From Bog-756 sp963756515 (GTDB lineage Bacteria > Actinomycetota > Acidimicrobiia > Acidimicrobiales > RAAP-2): a stretch of DNA of 64,000 nt. Every line of letters starts with the position of its first letter. Positions within the stretch are counted from its first letter, which is position 1. Shown in pieces: positions 1-8,811 of the stretch. The stretch spans positions 62,001-126,000 of the forward strand of contig CAVWNV010000010.1 of assembly GCA_963756515.1 (NCBI GenBank), read 5' to 3'. Under the pieces are notes generated by a model. That model saw only the letters and a program-made list of their open reading frames with translations, ran no database searches and was not told the DNA's origin. A program made the position numbers and the translations under genes.

Positions 1-229
1 CTCCCGGAGTCACCGTGGTGATCCCAGTATCCCGGTCCGGGCCGGCCGTTCCAAGGTGGCCAGCCTCCGGAGCGCCGCTGGTGGTAGCACCACCGGTGGC
101 CGGAGCCGATCGCCCAGGTCTCCAGCAGCCCGCCGGACGCAAAGCTGGAGCTTCGAACCTCCTTCGCTGCACCCTCAGTGCCCGGGGTGCCGCCACGAGG
201 CCGTCGTACCCTGTCGATAGGTTGGCCCC
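1..229. other. Non-coding stretch upstream of hicA
   Basis: No convincing coding region is seen. The stretch contains one copy (116-136) of a 21-bp sequence whose other copy (743-763) lies in the 3' end of the thioesterase gene on the far side of hicAB. A possible promoter for hicAB should lie in about 190-225, but no clear -10/-35 pair stands out. Confidence 0.5.
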
Positions 230-427
230 GTGAAGGTGAGGGACATCGTCCGAGAACTGGAGGAAGACGGGTGGTTTCAGGCCCGCCAGGTTGGTAGCCA
301 CCGACAGTTCCGACATCCAGCCAAGCCTGGAACGGTAACGGTGCCGGGACGGAAGGGGGACGAACTGGCCAAGGGAACGGTTGGTAGCATTGTTCGACAG
401 GCGGGACTGGCGCGGAGGCAGCGATGA
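230..427 (+). CDS. hicA: HicA-family mRNA interferase toxin
   Basis: This 65-aa protein fits the HicA toxin, a small double-stranded-RNA-binding-fold ribonuclease that cleaves mRNA when released from its antitoxin. It shows the family motif GSHRQFRHP with the catalytic-type histidine near residue 24, an N-terminal KVRDIVREL helix, a G-W dyad and a C-terminal basic tail. The start is GTG at 230. The stop overlaps the hicB start as ATGA, so the pair is translationally coupled in the usual hicA-hicB order. Family assignment is from motif and context; activity is inferred. Confidence 0.88.
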   Translation: MKVRDIVRELEEDGWFQARQVGSHRQFRHPAKPGTVTVPGRKGDELAKGTVGSIVRQAGLARRQR

Positions 428-636
428 CCGAGTACGCAATCTTGATTGAGGATGCCGGCCAGAACCTCTCTGCCTACGTCCCTGATTTACCTGGTTGCGT
501 CTCGACGGGTTCTTCCATCGAGGAGGTCACTGCAAACATGCGAGAAGCGATCGCACTGCACATTGGATCTCTACGGGAACATGGCGAAGAAGTCCCACCC
601 GCGACATCGCGCGTCGGTACCGTTCACGTTGCCTAG
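424..636 (+). CDS. hicB: HicB-family antitoxin
   Basis: This 70-aa protein matches the HicB partial RNase H-like fold: it opens with an EYAILIED strand, then AYVPDLPGCVSTG and a helix EEVTANMREAIALHI, all hallmark features. It should bind and block the HicA ribonuclease encoded immediately upstream. There is no C-terminal HTH or ribbon-helix-helix extension, so it is the short form, and DNA-binding autoregulation is not evident from this sequence alone. The ATG overlaps the hicA stop by four bases. Confidence 0.88.
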   Translation: MTEYAILIEDAGQNLSAYVPDLPGCVSTGSSIEEVTANMREAIALHIGSLREHGEEVPPATSRVGTVHVA

Positions 637-740
637 GCGGAACGCGGATATCTTCTTCGCCTGGCGCCCCGATGCCGGCTTCCCATGGCTGAGGAGCTGA
701 CACCGGTGCCGGCTTGGTGAACCGCGGTATCCGGGCGCTC

Positions 741-1211
741 CTAGGTCTCCAGCAGCCCGCCGGTCTGGGCGTCCCCGGGGAAGACCGAGAAGGCCACGGT
801 GCAGACGGCCGAGATCCGACCCGTCCCGAGGTCGATGATGTCGACGTTGGCCACGGCCCGGGTCCGCCCCCGCTGGACGACGTTGGCCCGGGCCCGGGCC
901 GGTCCGACGGTGAGGGCCCGCAGGTAGTGGATGGTGAGGTCCGAGGTGACACAGGCCGATCCGGCCGGCGACCCGTTGAAGACGGCGCGGCCGGCCACCA
1001 CGTCGGCCATGGTGGCCATCAGACCGCCCTGCAGCCCACCCCGGGGATTGGTGAGCCGGCTGTCGAGGTCCAACTCGATGGTCAGGTCGGCGCCCTCGTC
1101 GGGGACGTCGCGGAAGGCCATCTGCTGGAGGAGATGCTCCCCGGCCGCGATCATCCGGTCGTGCTCGGCCCGGGCCCGGGCCCGGGCCTCGACAGGGTCC
1201 CTCGGGGTCAC
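741..1211 (-). CDS. PaaI-type hot-dog acyl-CoA thioesterase
   Basis: About 156 aa, GTG start at 1211 overlapping the upstream aldehyde dehydrogenase stop as GTGA. The sequence has the hot-dog thioesterase signature NPRGGLQGGLMATMAD with a hydrophobic helix, followed by the strands HYLRAL and AVANVDIIDLGTGRISAV typical of PaaI/DUF4442-like enzymes. It would hydrolyse acyl-CoA thioesters, relieving trapped CoA in the adjoining acyl-CoA pathway. Its last codons form one copy of the 21-bp repeat that flanks hicAB. Confidence 0.85.
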   Translation of the reverse strand: MTPRDPVEARARARAEHDRMIAAGEHLLQQMAFRDVPDEGADLTIELDLDSRLTNPRGGLQGGLMATMADVVAGRAVFNGSPAGSACVTSDLTIHYLRALTVGPARARANVVQRGRTRAVANVDIIDLGTGRISAVCTVAFSVFPGDAQTGGLLET

Positions 1212-2701
1212 ATCCCGATGGCGATGGCCTTGGTCTCGAGGTACTGCTCGAAGCCCTCGATCCCGTTCTGCCGCCCGATGCCGCTGGCCTTGTAGCCGCC
1301 GAAGGGCGAGCCGGCGCTGTAGTAGATGCCGCCGTTGACCGAGACGGTGCCGGCACGGATCCGGGAGGCCACGGCCAGGGCCCGCTCCTCGGAGGCCGAG
1401 GTCACCCCGCCGGAGAGGCCGTAGACACTGTCGTTGGCGATGCGGACGGCGTCGTCGTCGTCCTCGAAGGGGATGAGCACCAGCACGGGCCCGAAGATCT
1501 CCTCCTGGGCGATGGCCATGGAGTTGTCCACGTCGGCGAAGAGGGTCGGCTCCACGAAGTAGCCCTTCGGGAGGTGGGCCGGCCGGTGACCGCCGGTGAC
1601 CAGGCGGGCCCCCTCGGCCACGCCCGTCTCGATGTAGCCCATCACCCGGTCCCGCTGCTTGGCGCTCACCTGGGGTCCCTGGATCACGCCGGGGTCGGTG
1701 GGGTCCCCGTAGGTGACGCCCTCCATGGACACCTTGGCCAGCTCCACGGCCTCGTCGTAACGGGACCGGTGGACGAGGGTCCGGGTGAGCATGGCGCAGC
1801 CCTGGCCGGCGTGCATGCACATGAATCCGAAGAAGGCCATCTTGGTGGCCACGTCGCCGTCCTCCAGGATGATGTCCGCCGACTTGCCCCCCAGCTCGAG
1901 GAAGAGTCGCTTGAGGGTGGGGGCCCCGGCCGCCATGATCCGCCGGCCGGTGGCCGTGGAGCCGGTGAAGGAGATCATGTCCACCCGGGGGTCGGTCACC
2001 AGCTGCTCGCCGATGAGGTGGTCCGAGGACGGGACGATGTTCACCACGCCGGCCGGGATGTCGGTCTGCTCGGCGATGAGGCGGCCGATGCGGGTGGCGC
2101 TCCACGGGGTGTCGGGAGCGGGCTTGATGACCATGGTGTTCCCGGTGGCCAGGGCCTGGCCCAGCTTGGCGATGATGATCTCGAACGGATAGTTCCACGG
2201 GAGGATGGCCCCGACCACCCCGACCGCCTCCTTGACCACCTTCATCCGGCTGGGTTGGCCGAAGGCGTTGTTGTCGGGCAGGGGCCGCTCCCATTGGAAA
2301 TTGTCGATCTCCGCGGCCGGCCACAGCAGGCCGTCCTCGAGGGGGGCGTCGAGCTGGGCCATGGTGGTGACCATCACCGGGGTGCCCACTTCGGCCACCA
2401 GCTCGGTCCGGAACAGCTCCCGCTCGCCCACGATGGCCTCGTGCAGCTGACGCAGGCACCGCTGGCGGAAGGCTCGGTCGGTGGACCAGGTGGTGTCGTC
2501 GAAGGCCCGGCGGGCCGAGGCGATGGCCCGGTCCATGTCGGCGGCGGTGGCGTCGCTGGTCTGGCCGATGACCTCCTCGGTGGCGGGGTTGATGTTGTCG
2601 AACCCGGTGCCGGCGGACGACTCGGCCAGGGCCCCGTCGATGAGCATTCGGGACTCGCTGCCCAACTCGGACTGCGTCGGTGACGTGGCGGTGGTGGTCA
2701 T
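1208..2701 (-). CDS. NAD(P)-dependent aldehyde dehydrogenase
   Basis: A 497-aa aldehyde dehydrogenase. The start at 2701 is supported by GGAGG five bases upstream; longer in-frame starts would run into non-coding DNA. Visible motifs are PWNYPFEI (cofactor-binding/catalytic Asn region), FTGSTATGRRIM, LELGGKSADII (general-base Glu) and the nucleophile region GQGCAMLTR (catalytic Cys), then EEIFGPVL. It oxidises an aldehyde, possibly one produced by the neighbouring P450s, to the acid that the downstream CoA synthetase could activate. It is first in an apparent unit with the thioesterase. Confidence 0.92.
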   Translation of the reverse strand: MTTTATSPTQSELGSESRMLIDGALAESSAGTGFDNINPATEEVIGQTSDATAADMDRAIASARRAFDDTTWSTDRAFRQRCLRQLHEAIVGERELFRTELVAEVGTPVMVTTMAQLDAPLEDGLLWPAAEIDNFQWERPLPDNNAFGQPSRMKVVKEAVGVVGAILPWNYPFEIIIAKLGQALATGNTMVIKPAPDTPWSATRIGRLIAEQTDIPAGVVNIVPSSDHLIGEQLVTDPRVDMISFTGSTATGRRIMAAGAPTLKRLFLELGGKSADIILEDGDVATKMAFFGFMCMHAGQGCAMLTRTLVHRSRYDEAVELAKVSMEGVTYGDPTDPGVIQGPQVSAKQRDRVMGYIETGVAEGARLVTGGHRPAHLPKGYFVEPTLFADVDNSMAIAQEEIFGPVLVLIPFEDDDDAVRIANDSVYGLSGGVTSASEERALAVASRIRAGTVSVNGGIYYSAGSPFGGYKASGIGRQNGIEGFEQYLETKAIAIGM

Positions 2702-2838
2702 GATCCTCCCCAGGAGTGGTCCGAACCGGCGTGGTCCGGTCCGGCGTGACGGGGCGCAGCACGAGCAGCCCTGAGGTCTCGCGGGCGCACCTGCCCCGGC
2801 CGAGATCCTAGTGCGCGCCCCCTGAGAGCGACATTTCC

Positions 2839-2869
2839 GACCGGCCGCGACCGGCACCGCCGGCCGGTC
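2839..2869 (-). terminator. Hairpin at 3' end of acyl-CoA synthetase
   Basis: An 8-bp perfect inverted repeat, gaccggcc at 2839-2846 and ggccggtc at 2862-2869, with a 15-base loop sits directly at the stop codon of the reverse-strand CoA synthetase. It has no U-run, so it is a plausible hairpin for transcript end or stability rather than a classical terminator. Confidence 0.4.
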
Positions 2870-4439
2870 AGACGATCCGGGACTCGTGCCCGGCCCAGTA
2901 CGGCTCGCGGAGGAGGCGCTTGAAGAGCTTGCCGCTCGGGTCGCGGGGCATGGTGTCGATGAACTCGACGGACCGGGGGCACTTGTAGGAGGCCAGGCGT
3001 CGGCGGCACCACTCCAGCAGCTCCTCCCCACCGGGTGGCGCGTCGGCCCCGTCCGACTGGACCACGGCCAGCAGGGCTTCGCCCATCTCCTCGTCGGGTA
3101 CCCCGAAGACGGCGACGTCGACCACCCGGGGGTGGGCGGCCAGGACCTGCTCGGCCTCGCGGGGGTAGATGTTGACCCCGCCCGACACCACCATGTCGGC
3201 GGCCCGGTCGGTCAGGTACAGGTAGCCGTCCCCGTCGAGGTAGCCGATGTCGCCGAGGGTCCGCCAGCCGCGGCTGTTGCGCATGGCCGCGGTCTTGTCC
3301 GGGTCGTTGTGGTAGTCGAATTCCCGGCCCCCGGCGAAGTACACCGTGCCGGCCCGGCCCACCTCGACCTCGCGGTCGTCCCCGTCCACGATGTGGACCT
3401 CGCTCATGGGCCGGCCGACGGATCCGGGGTGGGCCATCCACTCCTCGGGGCCGATGTGGGCGAACCCGATGTCCTCGGTGCCGGCGTAGTACTCGTGGAT
3501 GATCGGGCCCCACCACTCGAGCATCCGGTGCTTGACCGCCACCGGGCACGGGGCCGCGGCGTGGACCACCCAGACCAGGCTGGAGTGGTCGAAGGACTCC
3601 CGTTCCTCCTCGGGCAGCCGGAGCAGGCGGGTGAACATGGTGGGCACGAACTGGGCGTGGGTGACGCGGTGGCGCTCGATGGCGGCCAGGCACTCCCGGG
3701 CGTCGAACGACTCCATCACCACGCAGGTGCCACCCAGACGGTGGACGGCCATGCAGTAGACCAACGGGGACGAGTGGTAGAGCGGGGCCGGGGACAGGTA
3801 CACGGTGTCGGCGTCCATGCCGCGGGCGCCGATGTTCCGGGCGATGATCACCGGGGCCGCCCCGGGATCGCCGGGCCGTGCCCCGGTCAGCTCCTTGCGC
3901 ACGCCCTTGGGCACCCCGGTGGTGCCCGACGAGTAGAGCATCTCGCGTCCCTCCGCCTCGTCGGCGATCGGGGTGGTGGGGGCACGCCCGAGGACCTCTT
4001 CGTAGGCCTCGAAGCCCGGCACGGCGCCGTCGACGGCGATCCTCAGCCCGATCCGGCTGAGATCGAGATCCCGGGCCACGCCGGCCAGACTCCCGGACAG
4101 GAAGAAGGCGTGGGCACCGCAGTCGTCCAGGATGTGCTGGACCTCGTGTCGGCGGAGGTGGCTGTTGACGGCGGTGTAGTGGAGGCCGGCGCGCTGGGCC
4201 GCCCACGCCACCTCCAGCAGGGCCGGGCTGTTCTCCATCATCAGGGCCAGGTGGTCGCCGGTGCGGAGGCCGGCCCGGCGGAGGACGTGGGCCACCTGGT
4301 TGGAGCGCTCGTCCAGGGTCCGGTAGGAGGTGACCAGACCGGAGGCGGACATGATGATGGCCGGGTGGTCGGGACGGTCGGCGGCCTGGTACCCGAGGTG
4401 GTGCACCGAGGTGATCGGCCCGCCCCCCGGCGTGCTCAT
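2868..4439 (-). CDS. Acyl-CoA synthetase (FadD-like, AMP-forming)
   Basis: A 523-aa ANL-superfamily enzyme that activates a carboxylic acid to acyl-CoA through an acyl-adenylate. Motifs: P-loop YSSGTTGVPKGV near residue 170, YYAGTEDIGF (A5-like), GDIGYLDGDGYLYLTDR (A7/A8) and the C-terminal lysine motif PSGKLFKRLLREP. The ATG overlaps the stop of the upstream crotonase as ATGA, so the two are co-translated. With the crotonase it can supply and process one step of beta-oxidation. Substrate is unknown. Confidence 0.92.
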   Translation of the reverse strand: MSTPGGGPITSVHHLGYQAADRPDHPAIIMSASGLVTSYRTLDERSNQVAHVLRRAGLRTGDHLALMMENSPALLEVAWAAQRAGLHYTAVNSHLRRHEVQHILDDCGAHAFFLSGSLAGVARDLDLSRIGLRIAVDGAVPGFEAYEEVLGRAPTTPIADEAEGREMLYSSGTTGVPKGVRKELTGARPGDPGAAPVIIARNIGARGMDADTVYLSPAPLYHSSPLVYCMAVHRLGGTCVVMESFDARECLAAIERHRVTHAQFVPTMFTRLLRLPEEERESFDHSSLVWVVHAAAPCPVAVKHRMLEWWGPIIHEYYAGTEDIGFAHIGPEEWMAHPGSVGRPMSEVHIVDGDDREVEVGRAGTVYFAGGREFDYHNDPDKTAAMRNSRGWRTLGDIGYLDGDGYLYLTDRAADMVVSGGVNIYPREAEQVLAAHPRVVDVAVFGVPDEEMGEALLAVVQSDGADAPPGGEELLEWCRRRLASYKCPRSVEFIDTMPRDPSGKLFKRLLREPYWAGHESRIV

Positions 4440-5209
4440 CGGCCGGCGAAGTGGGGCGGTCGCTTCTCCAGGAACGCCGCCGCCCCCTCGCGGGCGTCCT
4501 GGCTGGTGAAGACGGCCCGGTTCTCCTCCGGTGTGGCCCGCCCCGCCTCGGATCCGTGGTCCACGGCCCGTCGCATCAACCGCTTGGTCAGCTGGACGGC
4601 CAGGGGACCGTTGGCCGCCACCTCGGCGGCCAGGGCGGTGGCCACGTCGAGCAGCTCGGTGGCCGGCACCACCTGGTTGACGAGCCCGGCCCGGGCCGCC
4701 TGATCCGCGCCGACCAGGCGACCGGTCAGCCCCATCTCCAGGGCCAGGGCCTGCGGGATACGGTTGGCCAGCAGGGTCCCGCCGCCGGCCGGGAACAGCC
4801 CCCGTTTGACCTCGGGGAGGCCGAAGCGGGCGTGCTCGGCCGCCACCACCAGGTCGCAGGCCAGGACCATCTCCAGCCCGCCGCCCACGGCCGCACCGTT
4901 GACTGCCGCGACCAGGGGTTTGGCGTAGTGGCCCTCGAGGAACTGGGCCAGCACGCCGGCGGCGGCCGCATCGGACTCCGACCCCTCGCCGCTCCAGTCG
5001 TCGCCCAGCGCGGCCAGGTCCATGCCGGCGCAGAAGACCCGCTCGCCGGCCCCGGTCACCACCACGGCCCTCACCCCGTCATCGTCGAGTAGCTCGTGGA
5101 GCGCCGCACCGAGTTCGGCCATCAGCGGGGGGTTCAGCGAGTTGGCCGCGTCGGGACGGTTGAGGGTCACCACCTCGACCTGGTCGAGACGTTCCCGGAT
5201 CACCAGCAC
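4436..5209 (-). CDS. Enoyl-CoA hydratase/isomerase (crotonase)
   Basis: About 257 aa when started at GTG 5209, which gives normal family length and has a G-rich Shine-Dalgarno; an in-frame ATG at 5329 would add a Pro-rich tail unlike the family. Crotonase motifs are NRPDAANSL at the N-terminus, FCAGMDL (oxyanion hole), AAVNGAAVGGGLEMVLACD (second oxyanion-hole loop) and FGLPEVKRGLFPAGGG with the catalytic Glu position. It hydrates enoyl-CoA in beta-oxidation. It is head of an operon with the downstream CoA synthetase and divergent from a P450. Confidence 0.9.
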   Translation of the reverse strand: MLVIRERLDQVEVVTLNRPDAANSLNPPLMAELGAALHELLDDDGVRAVVVTGAGERVFCAGMDLAALGDDWSGEGSESDAAAAGVLAQFLEGHYAKPLVAAVNGAAVGGGLEMVLACDLVVAAEHARFGLPEVKRGLFPAGGGTLLANRIPQALALEMGLTGRLVGADQAARAGLVNQVVPATELLDVATALAAEVAANGPLAVQLTKRLMRRAVDHGSEAGRATPEENRAVFTSQDAREGAAAFLEKRPPHFAGR

Positions 5210-5390
5210 GTCGGACCCCCTGGCTTCACCATCGGGGGGTGGGTGGTCGGGTGTGTGGTCGGGACCATGGGGAGGCAGCTCCTGTCTGGGCCTGGGGCCA
5301 GGCGTGATCGGCGACGGCCCGGAATTCACGGCTGCAGCACGACGTATGTGCCACTATGAGAATGCCAATTTCAGGGCACGAGGAGCGTAC

Positions 5391-6599
5391 ATGGACGAAA
5401 CCCCGGATGCACCCGAGCAGAGCCCGTTCGCGTCGATGGACGCGGAGACGGCGGCGAACCCCCAACCGATGTTCAAGGAACTCCGGGACGCGATGCCGGT
5501 GATGCCGGTGGACGGCGTCGGGGTCGTGGTGACGCGCAAGGCCGAGGTGGACGAGGTGTTCCGCCATCCGGAGATCTTCTCGTCCAACGCCGACGCCGTC
5601 GACCTCAAGAACCGACGACCGATGATCCCCCTGCAGATCGACCCGCCCGAGCACAAGAAGTACCGCAAGCTCCTCGACCCCATCTTCGCCCCCCGCCAGA
5701 TGGCCCTCATCGAGGACTCGGTGGCCGAGACGGTCAACGCCCTCATCGACGGGTTCGTTGACGAGGGTGAGATCGACTTCGCCAAGCAGTTCTCGGTCCC
5801 GTTCCCCTCCCAGGTGTTCCTGACGCTGTTCGGGCTGCCCTTCGAGGAGCTGCCCCGCTTCCTCAAGATGAAGGACGGCGTCATCCGCCCCGAGGTCGTC
5901 ACCGGTACCAACTTCAACAGCGAGGAGGCCAACGCCTACCAGCAGGAGACGGCCGACTCCATCTACGAGTACTTCAACGAGATCCTCGACGTGCGGGAGG
6001 CCGAGCGGAAGGAGGACATCCTGAGCCGCTTCCTCGACGCCGAGGTGGAGGGCGAGAAGCTGACCCGTGAGGACATCCTCGACATCTGCTTCCTCTTCCT
6101 GATCGCCGGTCTCGACACCGTCACGGCCACCCTCGACTGCATGTTCGCCTACCTGTCCGCCCATCCGGACCAGCGGGCCAAGATCATCGAGGATCCGTCC
6201 ATCATCCCGGCTGCGGTCGAGGAGCTCCTCCGGTGGGAGACCCCCGTGATGGGTGTCGTCCGGGTGGCCATCGAGGACACCGAAATGGGCGGGTGTCCCA
6301 TCCACAAGGGTGACAACGTGATGGTGATGATCGGTTCGGCCAACACCGACGAGGCCGAGGTGCCCGATGCCGACCAGGTCCGGTTCGACCGTGAGGTCAA
6401 CCGGCACGTGGCCTTCGGCGGCGGCGTGCACCGGTGTCTCGGTTCCCATCTGGCCCGCCAGGAACTCCGGGTGGCCCTGCGCGAGTGGCATCGCCGGATC
6501 CCCGAGTACTCGGTGGCCGGGGACCACACCCTCGAGTTCACCGGCGGTATCCGGTCCGTCGACTACTTCCCCATGGTCATCTCGCCCGCCCGGGCCTGA
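5391..6599 (+). CDS. Cytochrome P450
   Basis: A 402-aa soluble bacterial P450; ATG 5391 follows AGGAG, and upstream in-frame codons read antisense to the crotonase leader. Conserved features: I-helix AGLDTVTATL (acid/Thr pair for O2 activation), K-helix ExxR in EELLRWETP, and haem loop FGGGVHRCLGSHLARQEL with the Cys ligand. It hydroxylates a substrate using electrons from a ferredoxin; none is adjacent here, but two small ferredoxins lie at 20.5 and 22.6 kb. Its last codons lie in a 25-bp repeat. Confidence 0.94.
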   Translation: MDETPDAPEQSPFASMDAETAANPQPMFKELRDAMPVMPVDGVGVVVTRKAEVDEVFRHPEIFSSNADAVDLKNRRPMIPLQIDPPEHKKYRKLLDPIFAPRQMALIEDSVAETVNALIDGFVDEGEIDFAKQFSVPFPSQVFLTLFGLPFEELPRFLKMKDGVIRPEVVTGTNFNSEEANAYQQETADSIYEYFNEILDVREAERKEDILSRFLDAEVEGEKLTREDILDICFLFLIAGLDTVTATLDCMFAYLSAHPDQRAKIIEDPSIIPAAVEELLRWETPVMGVVRVAIEDTEMGGCPIHKGDNVMVMIGSANTDEAEVPDADQVRFDREVNRHVAFGGGVHRCLGSHLARQELRVALREWHRRIPEYSVAGDHTLEFTGGIRSVDYFPMVISPARA

Positions 6600-6670
6600 A
6601 CCCGCCCGTCGCCGTAGGTCCCGCCCGGGCCTGAACCCGCCCGTCCCGGCCGTCGGTCCCGGCCGTCGGT
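6586..6670. repeat. 25-bp direct repeat spanning the P450 stop, plus 13-bp tandem repeat
   Basis: The 25 bases at 6586-6610, which include the P450 stop codon, recur exactly at 6621-6645 (35-bp period). They are followed by a tandem 13-bp duplication of cccggccgtcggt at 6645-6657 and 6658-6670. The repeats fill the short gap between the P450 and the following dehydrogenase. No function is recognised. Confidence 0.75.
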
Positions 6671-6736
6671 GGCCCACGGTCCGGTCGGTCTACGCTGCCA
6701 CCCGACCGACCGCACGATCTTCTCCGAGGAGCACGC

Positions 6737-7501
6737 ATGAACTGGAACCAGCGATCCGCCATCGTCACCGGGGGAGCCGGCGGACTGGGCGCCGCCACCG
6801 TCCGACGGCTGACCGGGCTGGGCCTGCAGGTGGTGGTGTTCGACCGGGCCCTCGAGGCCGGGCAGGCCCTGGTCGGCGAGTTGGGGAGCGGGGCGGCCGT
6901 GGGTGGCGACATCAACAGCGACGACGATGTGAACGCCGCCATCGGTGCCGCCACGTCGATGGCCCCGTTGGCGGTGGTGGTGAACGTGGCCGGGGGCGGC
7001 ATGGGGGGCAGGACCCTGTCGCGGGAGAACGAGCCGCTCGACATCGACGCTTTCCGGGCCACGGTGGAGCTGAACACGGTGGGGACCTTCAACGTGACCC
7101 GGCTGGGCGCGGCCAGCATGGCCACCAACGAGCCCGACGAGTACGGCCAACGGGGGGTCGTGGTCAACACGGCGTCGATCGCCGGCTACGAGGGCCAGAC
7201 CGGTCAGGTCGCCTATGGCGCGTCGAAGGCGGCGGTGCTGGGCATGAGTCTTCCCCTGGCCCGGGACCTGGCCCCGGTGGGCATCCGGGTCTGTGCCATC
7301 GCCCCGGGAACGATGGGCACGCCCCTCATGCGGAGCGCGCCCGAGGCTCTCCAGGAGAAGCTGGTGGAGAGCATCATCTTCCCGAAGCGCATGGGGGAGC
7401 CGGACGAGTTCGCCCTGTTGGTGGAGAGCATCGTGGTGAACCCCTACCTGAACGGCGAGAACATCCGCCTGGACGGGGCCCTGCGTTTCCCGCCCAAGTA
7501 G
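6737..7501 (+). CDS. SDR family oxidoreductase (3-hydroxyacyl-CoA dehydrogenase type)
   Basis: A 254-aa classical short-chain dehydrogenase. It has the nucleotide-binding TGGAGGLG at residues 11-18, NVAGGG in place of NNAG, NTASIAGYEG with catalytic Ser, VAYGASKAAV with the Tyr/Lys pair, and IAPGTMGTPL. This resembles type-10 17beta-HSD/2-methyl-3-hydroxybutyryl-CoA dehydrogenases, which oxidise 3-hydroxyacyl-CoA with NAD. GAGGAG precedes the ATG. It would catalyse the third beta-oxidation step in this block. Confidence 0.9.
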   Translation: MNWNQRSAIVTGGAGGLGAATVRRLTGLGLQVVVFDRALEAGQALVGELGSGAAVGGDINSDDDVNAAIGAATSMAPLAVVVNVAGGGMGGRTLSRENEPLDIDAFRATVELNTVGTFNVTRLGAASMATNEPDEYGQRGVVVNTASIAGYEGQTGQVAYGASKAAVLGMSLPLARDLAPVGIRVCAIAPGTMGTPLMRSAPEALQEKLVESIIFPKRMGEPDEFALLVESIVVNPYLNGENIRLDGALRFPPK

Positions 7502-7527
7502 CCGGCGACCCCGGGTCAGGGGCCTGG

Positions 7528-8745
7528 TCAGAGGATGGCGCCGGAGTCCTTGTGGGCGATGATCTGGTCCCAGTCCAGGCCCAGCTCGAGGAGGATCTCC
7601 TCGGTGTGCTGTCCGTGTTCGGGAGCCGGGGTCAGCTGGTCGGCCGTCTCGTCCATCTGGACCGGGTTGGCCACCAGGTCGTAGGACTTTCCGTCCTCGC
7701 GGTCGACGCGGGACAGGTAGCCGTTGGCCTCGACCTGCACGTCGTCGACGAGCTCACTGGCCATCTGGCCCGGTGCCCACACCCCGGCCAGGGTGGCCAG
7801 GGCCTCCTTCCATTCGGCAAAGGTCTTGGCCGCGAAGGTGCCGTCGATCTCGGCCACGCACTCCTTGCTGTTCGTGTAGCGGGCCGCACCGTCGACGAAC
7901 CTGGGGTCCTCGATGAGGTCGGGCCGGCCGATGTGCTCGCAGAAATCGGCCCAGAACCGGTCCGACTGCAGCATCATGAGTGTGATGAAGCGCCCGTCGC
8001 TGGTCCGGTAGTTGCCCACCAGCGGGTTGGGCGAGATGCTCCGGTTGAATTTCGGCATGGGATCGCCGCCGTAGAGGCCGGAGGCCACGATGTCGGGCGA
8101 GAGCTGCCACATGGCCAGACCCAGCAACGAGACGTCGACGATGGGCGCCTCGCCGGAAGTGGCCCGCTGGAGCAGTCCGGCCGCGATGCCGCCGGCAATG
8201 GCCATGCCGCCGGCCAGGTCGCCGAAGGCGGGCCGGCCCCCGACCGGCCATTCGCTGTCGGCGGGGGTGAGGGCGTTGGCCACCGCGCCGCGGGCCCAGT
8301 AGGTGGCGCCGTCGTAGCCGCCCTTCTCGCGATCGGGTCCGTGCGGGCCCTGCCCGGTACCCCGGGCGTAGACGATGTTGGGGTTGACGGCCCGGATGGA
8401 CTCGACGTCGATCTTCAGGCGGCGGAGCGTGTCGGGCAGGAAGCTGGTCAGGAACACGTCGGATGTCTCGACCAGCTTGTAGAGCAGGTCCCGGCCGCCG
8501 TCGGTGCTGATGTCGATCCCGATGCTGCGCTTGCCCCGGTTGGGCTGTTCGATGATGTAGTTGACCGCGCCTGGCCCCCCGGGGATCAACCCCATGGAGA
8601 TGAGGCCGCGTTGGGGGTCGCCGCCCACGGGGTGCTCGACCTTGATCACGTCGGCGCCCCAGTCGGCCAGGACCGCGCCGGCGGCGGGCACGAAGGTCCA
8701 GGCCGCGACCTCGAGTACGCGGAAACCGGCGAGTGAATTGGCCAT
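7528..8745 (-). CDS. Class III CoA-transferase / acyl-CoA racemase (CaiB/BaiF)
   Basis: 405 aa, CaiB/BaiF family, which moves CoA between carboxylates or epimerises 2-methylacyl-CoA. The N-terminal Rossmann part reads AGFRVLEVAAWTFVPAAGAVLADWGADVIKVEHP, characteristic of the family, followed by NRGKRSIGIDI and the YDGATYWARGA region, where the catalytic Asp normally lies. The C-terminus EILLELGLDWDQI is also typical. It has a G-rich Shine-Dalgarno before ATG 8745. It follows the downstream-facing amidohydrolase gene on the same strand and may share its transcript. Confidence 0.9.
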   Translation of the reverse strand: MANSLAGFRVLEVAAWTFVPAAGAVLADWGADVIKVEHPVGGDPQRGLISMGLIPGGPGAVNYIIEQPNRGKRSIGIDISTDGGRDLLYKLVETSDVFLTSFLPDTLRRLKIDVESIRAVNPNIVYARGTGQGPHGPDREKGGYDGATYWARGAVANALTPADSEWPVGGRPAFGDLAGGMAIAGGIAAGLLQRATSGEAPIVDVSLLGLAMWQLSPDIVASGLYGGDPMPKFNRSISPNPLVGNYRTSDGRFITLMMLQSDRFWADFCEHIGRPDLIEDPRFVDGAARYTNSKECVAEIDGTFAAKTFAEWKEALATLAGVWAPGQMASELVDDVQVEANGYLSRVDREDGKSYDLVANPVQMDETADQLTPAPEHGQHTEEILLELGLDWDQIIAHKDSGAIL

Positions 8746-8811
8746 GTGGGCGCTCCCCCTTGTCGTGAGTGTGGTGAGGTGACGATGACGGCGGCGAGCC
8801 GCCCCGGCACC

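Larger units (their letters stand above)
116..763. repeat. 21-bp direct repeat flanking hicAB (116-136 and 743-763)
   Basis: The same 21 bases occur at 116-136 and 743-763 in the same orientation, 606 bp apart, with hicA-hicB between them. The right copy covers the last codons of the reverse-strand thioesterase gene (its stop lies just outside, at 741-743). In the left copy the base change next to the repeat abolishes the stop. The arrangement is what a cassette inserted at a gene 3' end, or a duplication, would leave; no integrase is present. Confidence 0.7.

Noticed and set aside
160..175. T-loop-like gcttcgaacc near the left edge
   Set aside because: No acceptor stem or anticodon arm in either strand; probably chance.
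2886..4703. 600-codon forward frame opposite the acyl-CoA synthetase
   Set aside because: Low-complexity antisense shadow; the reverse strand encodes a complete ANL enzyme with all motifs.
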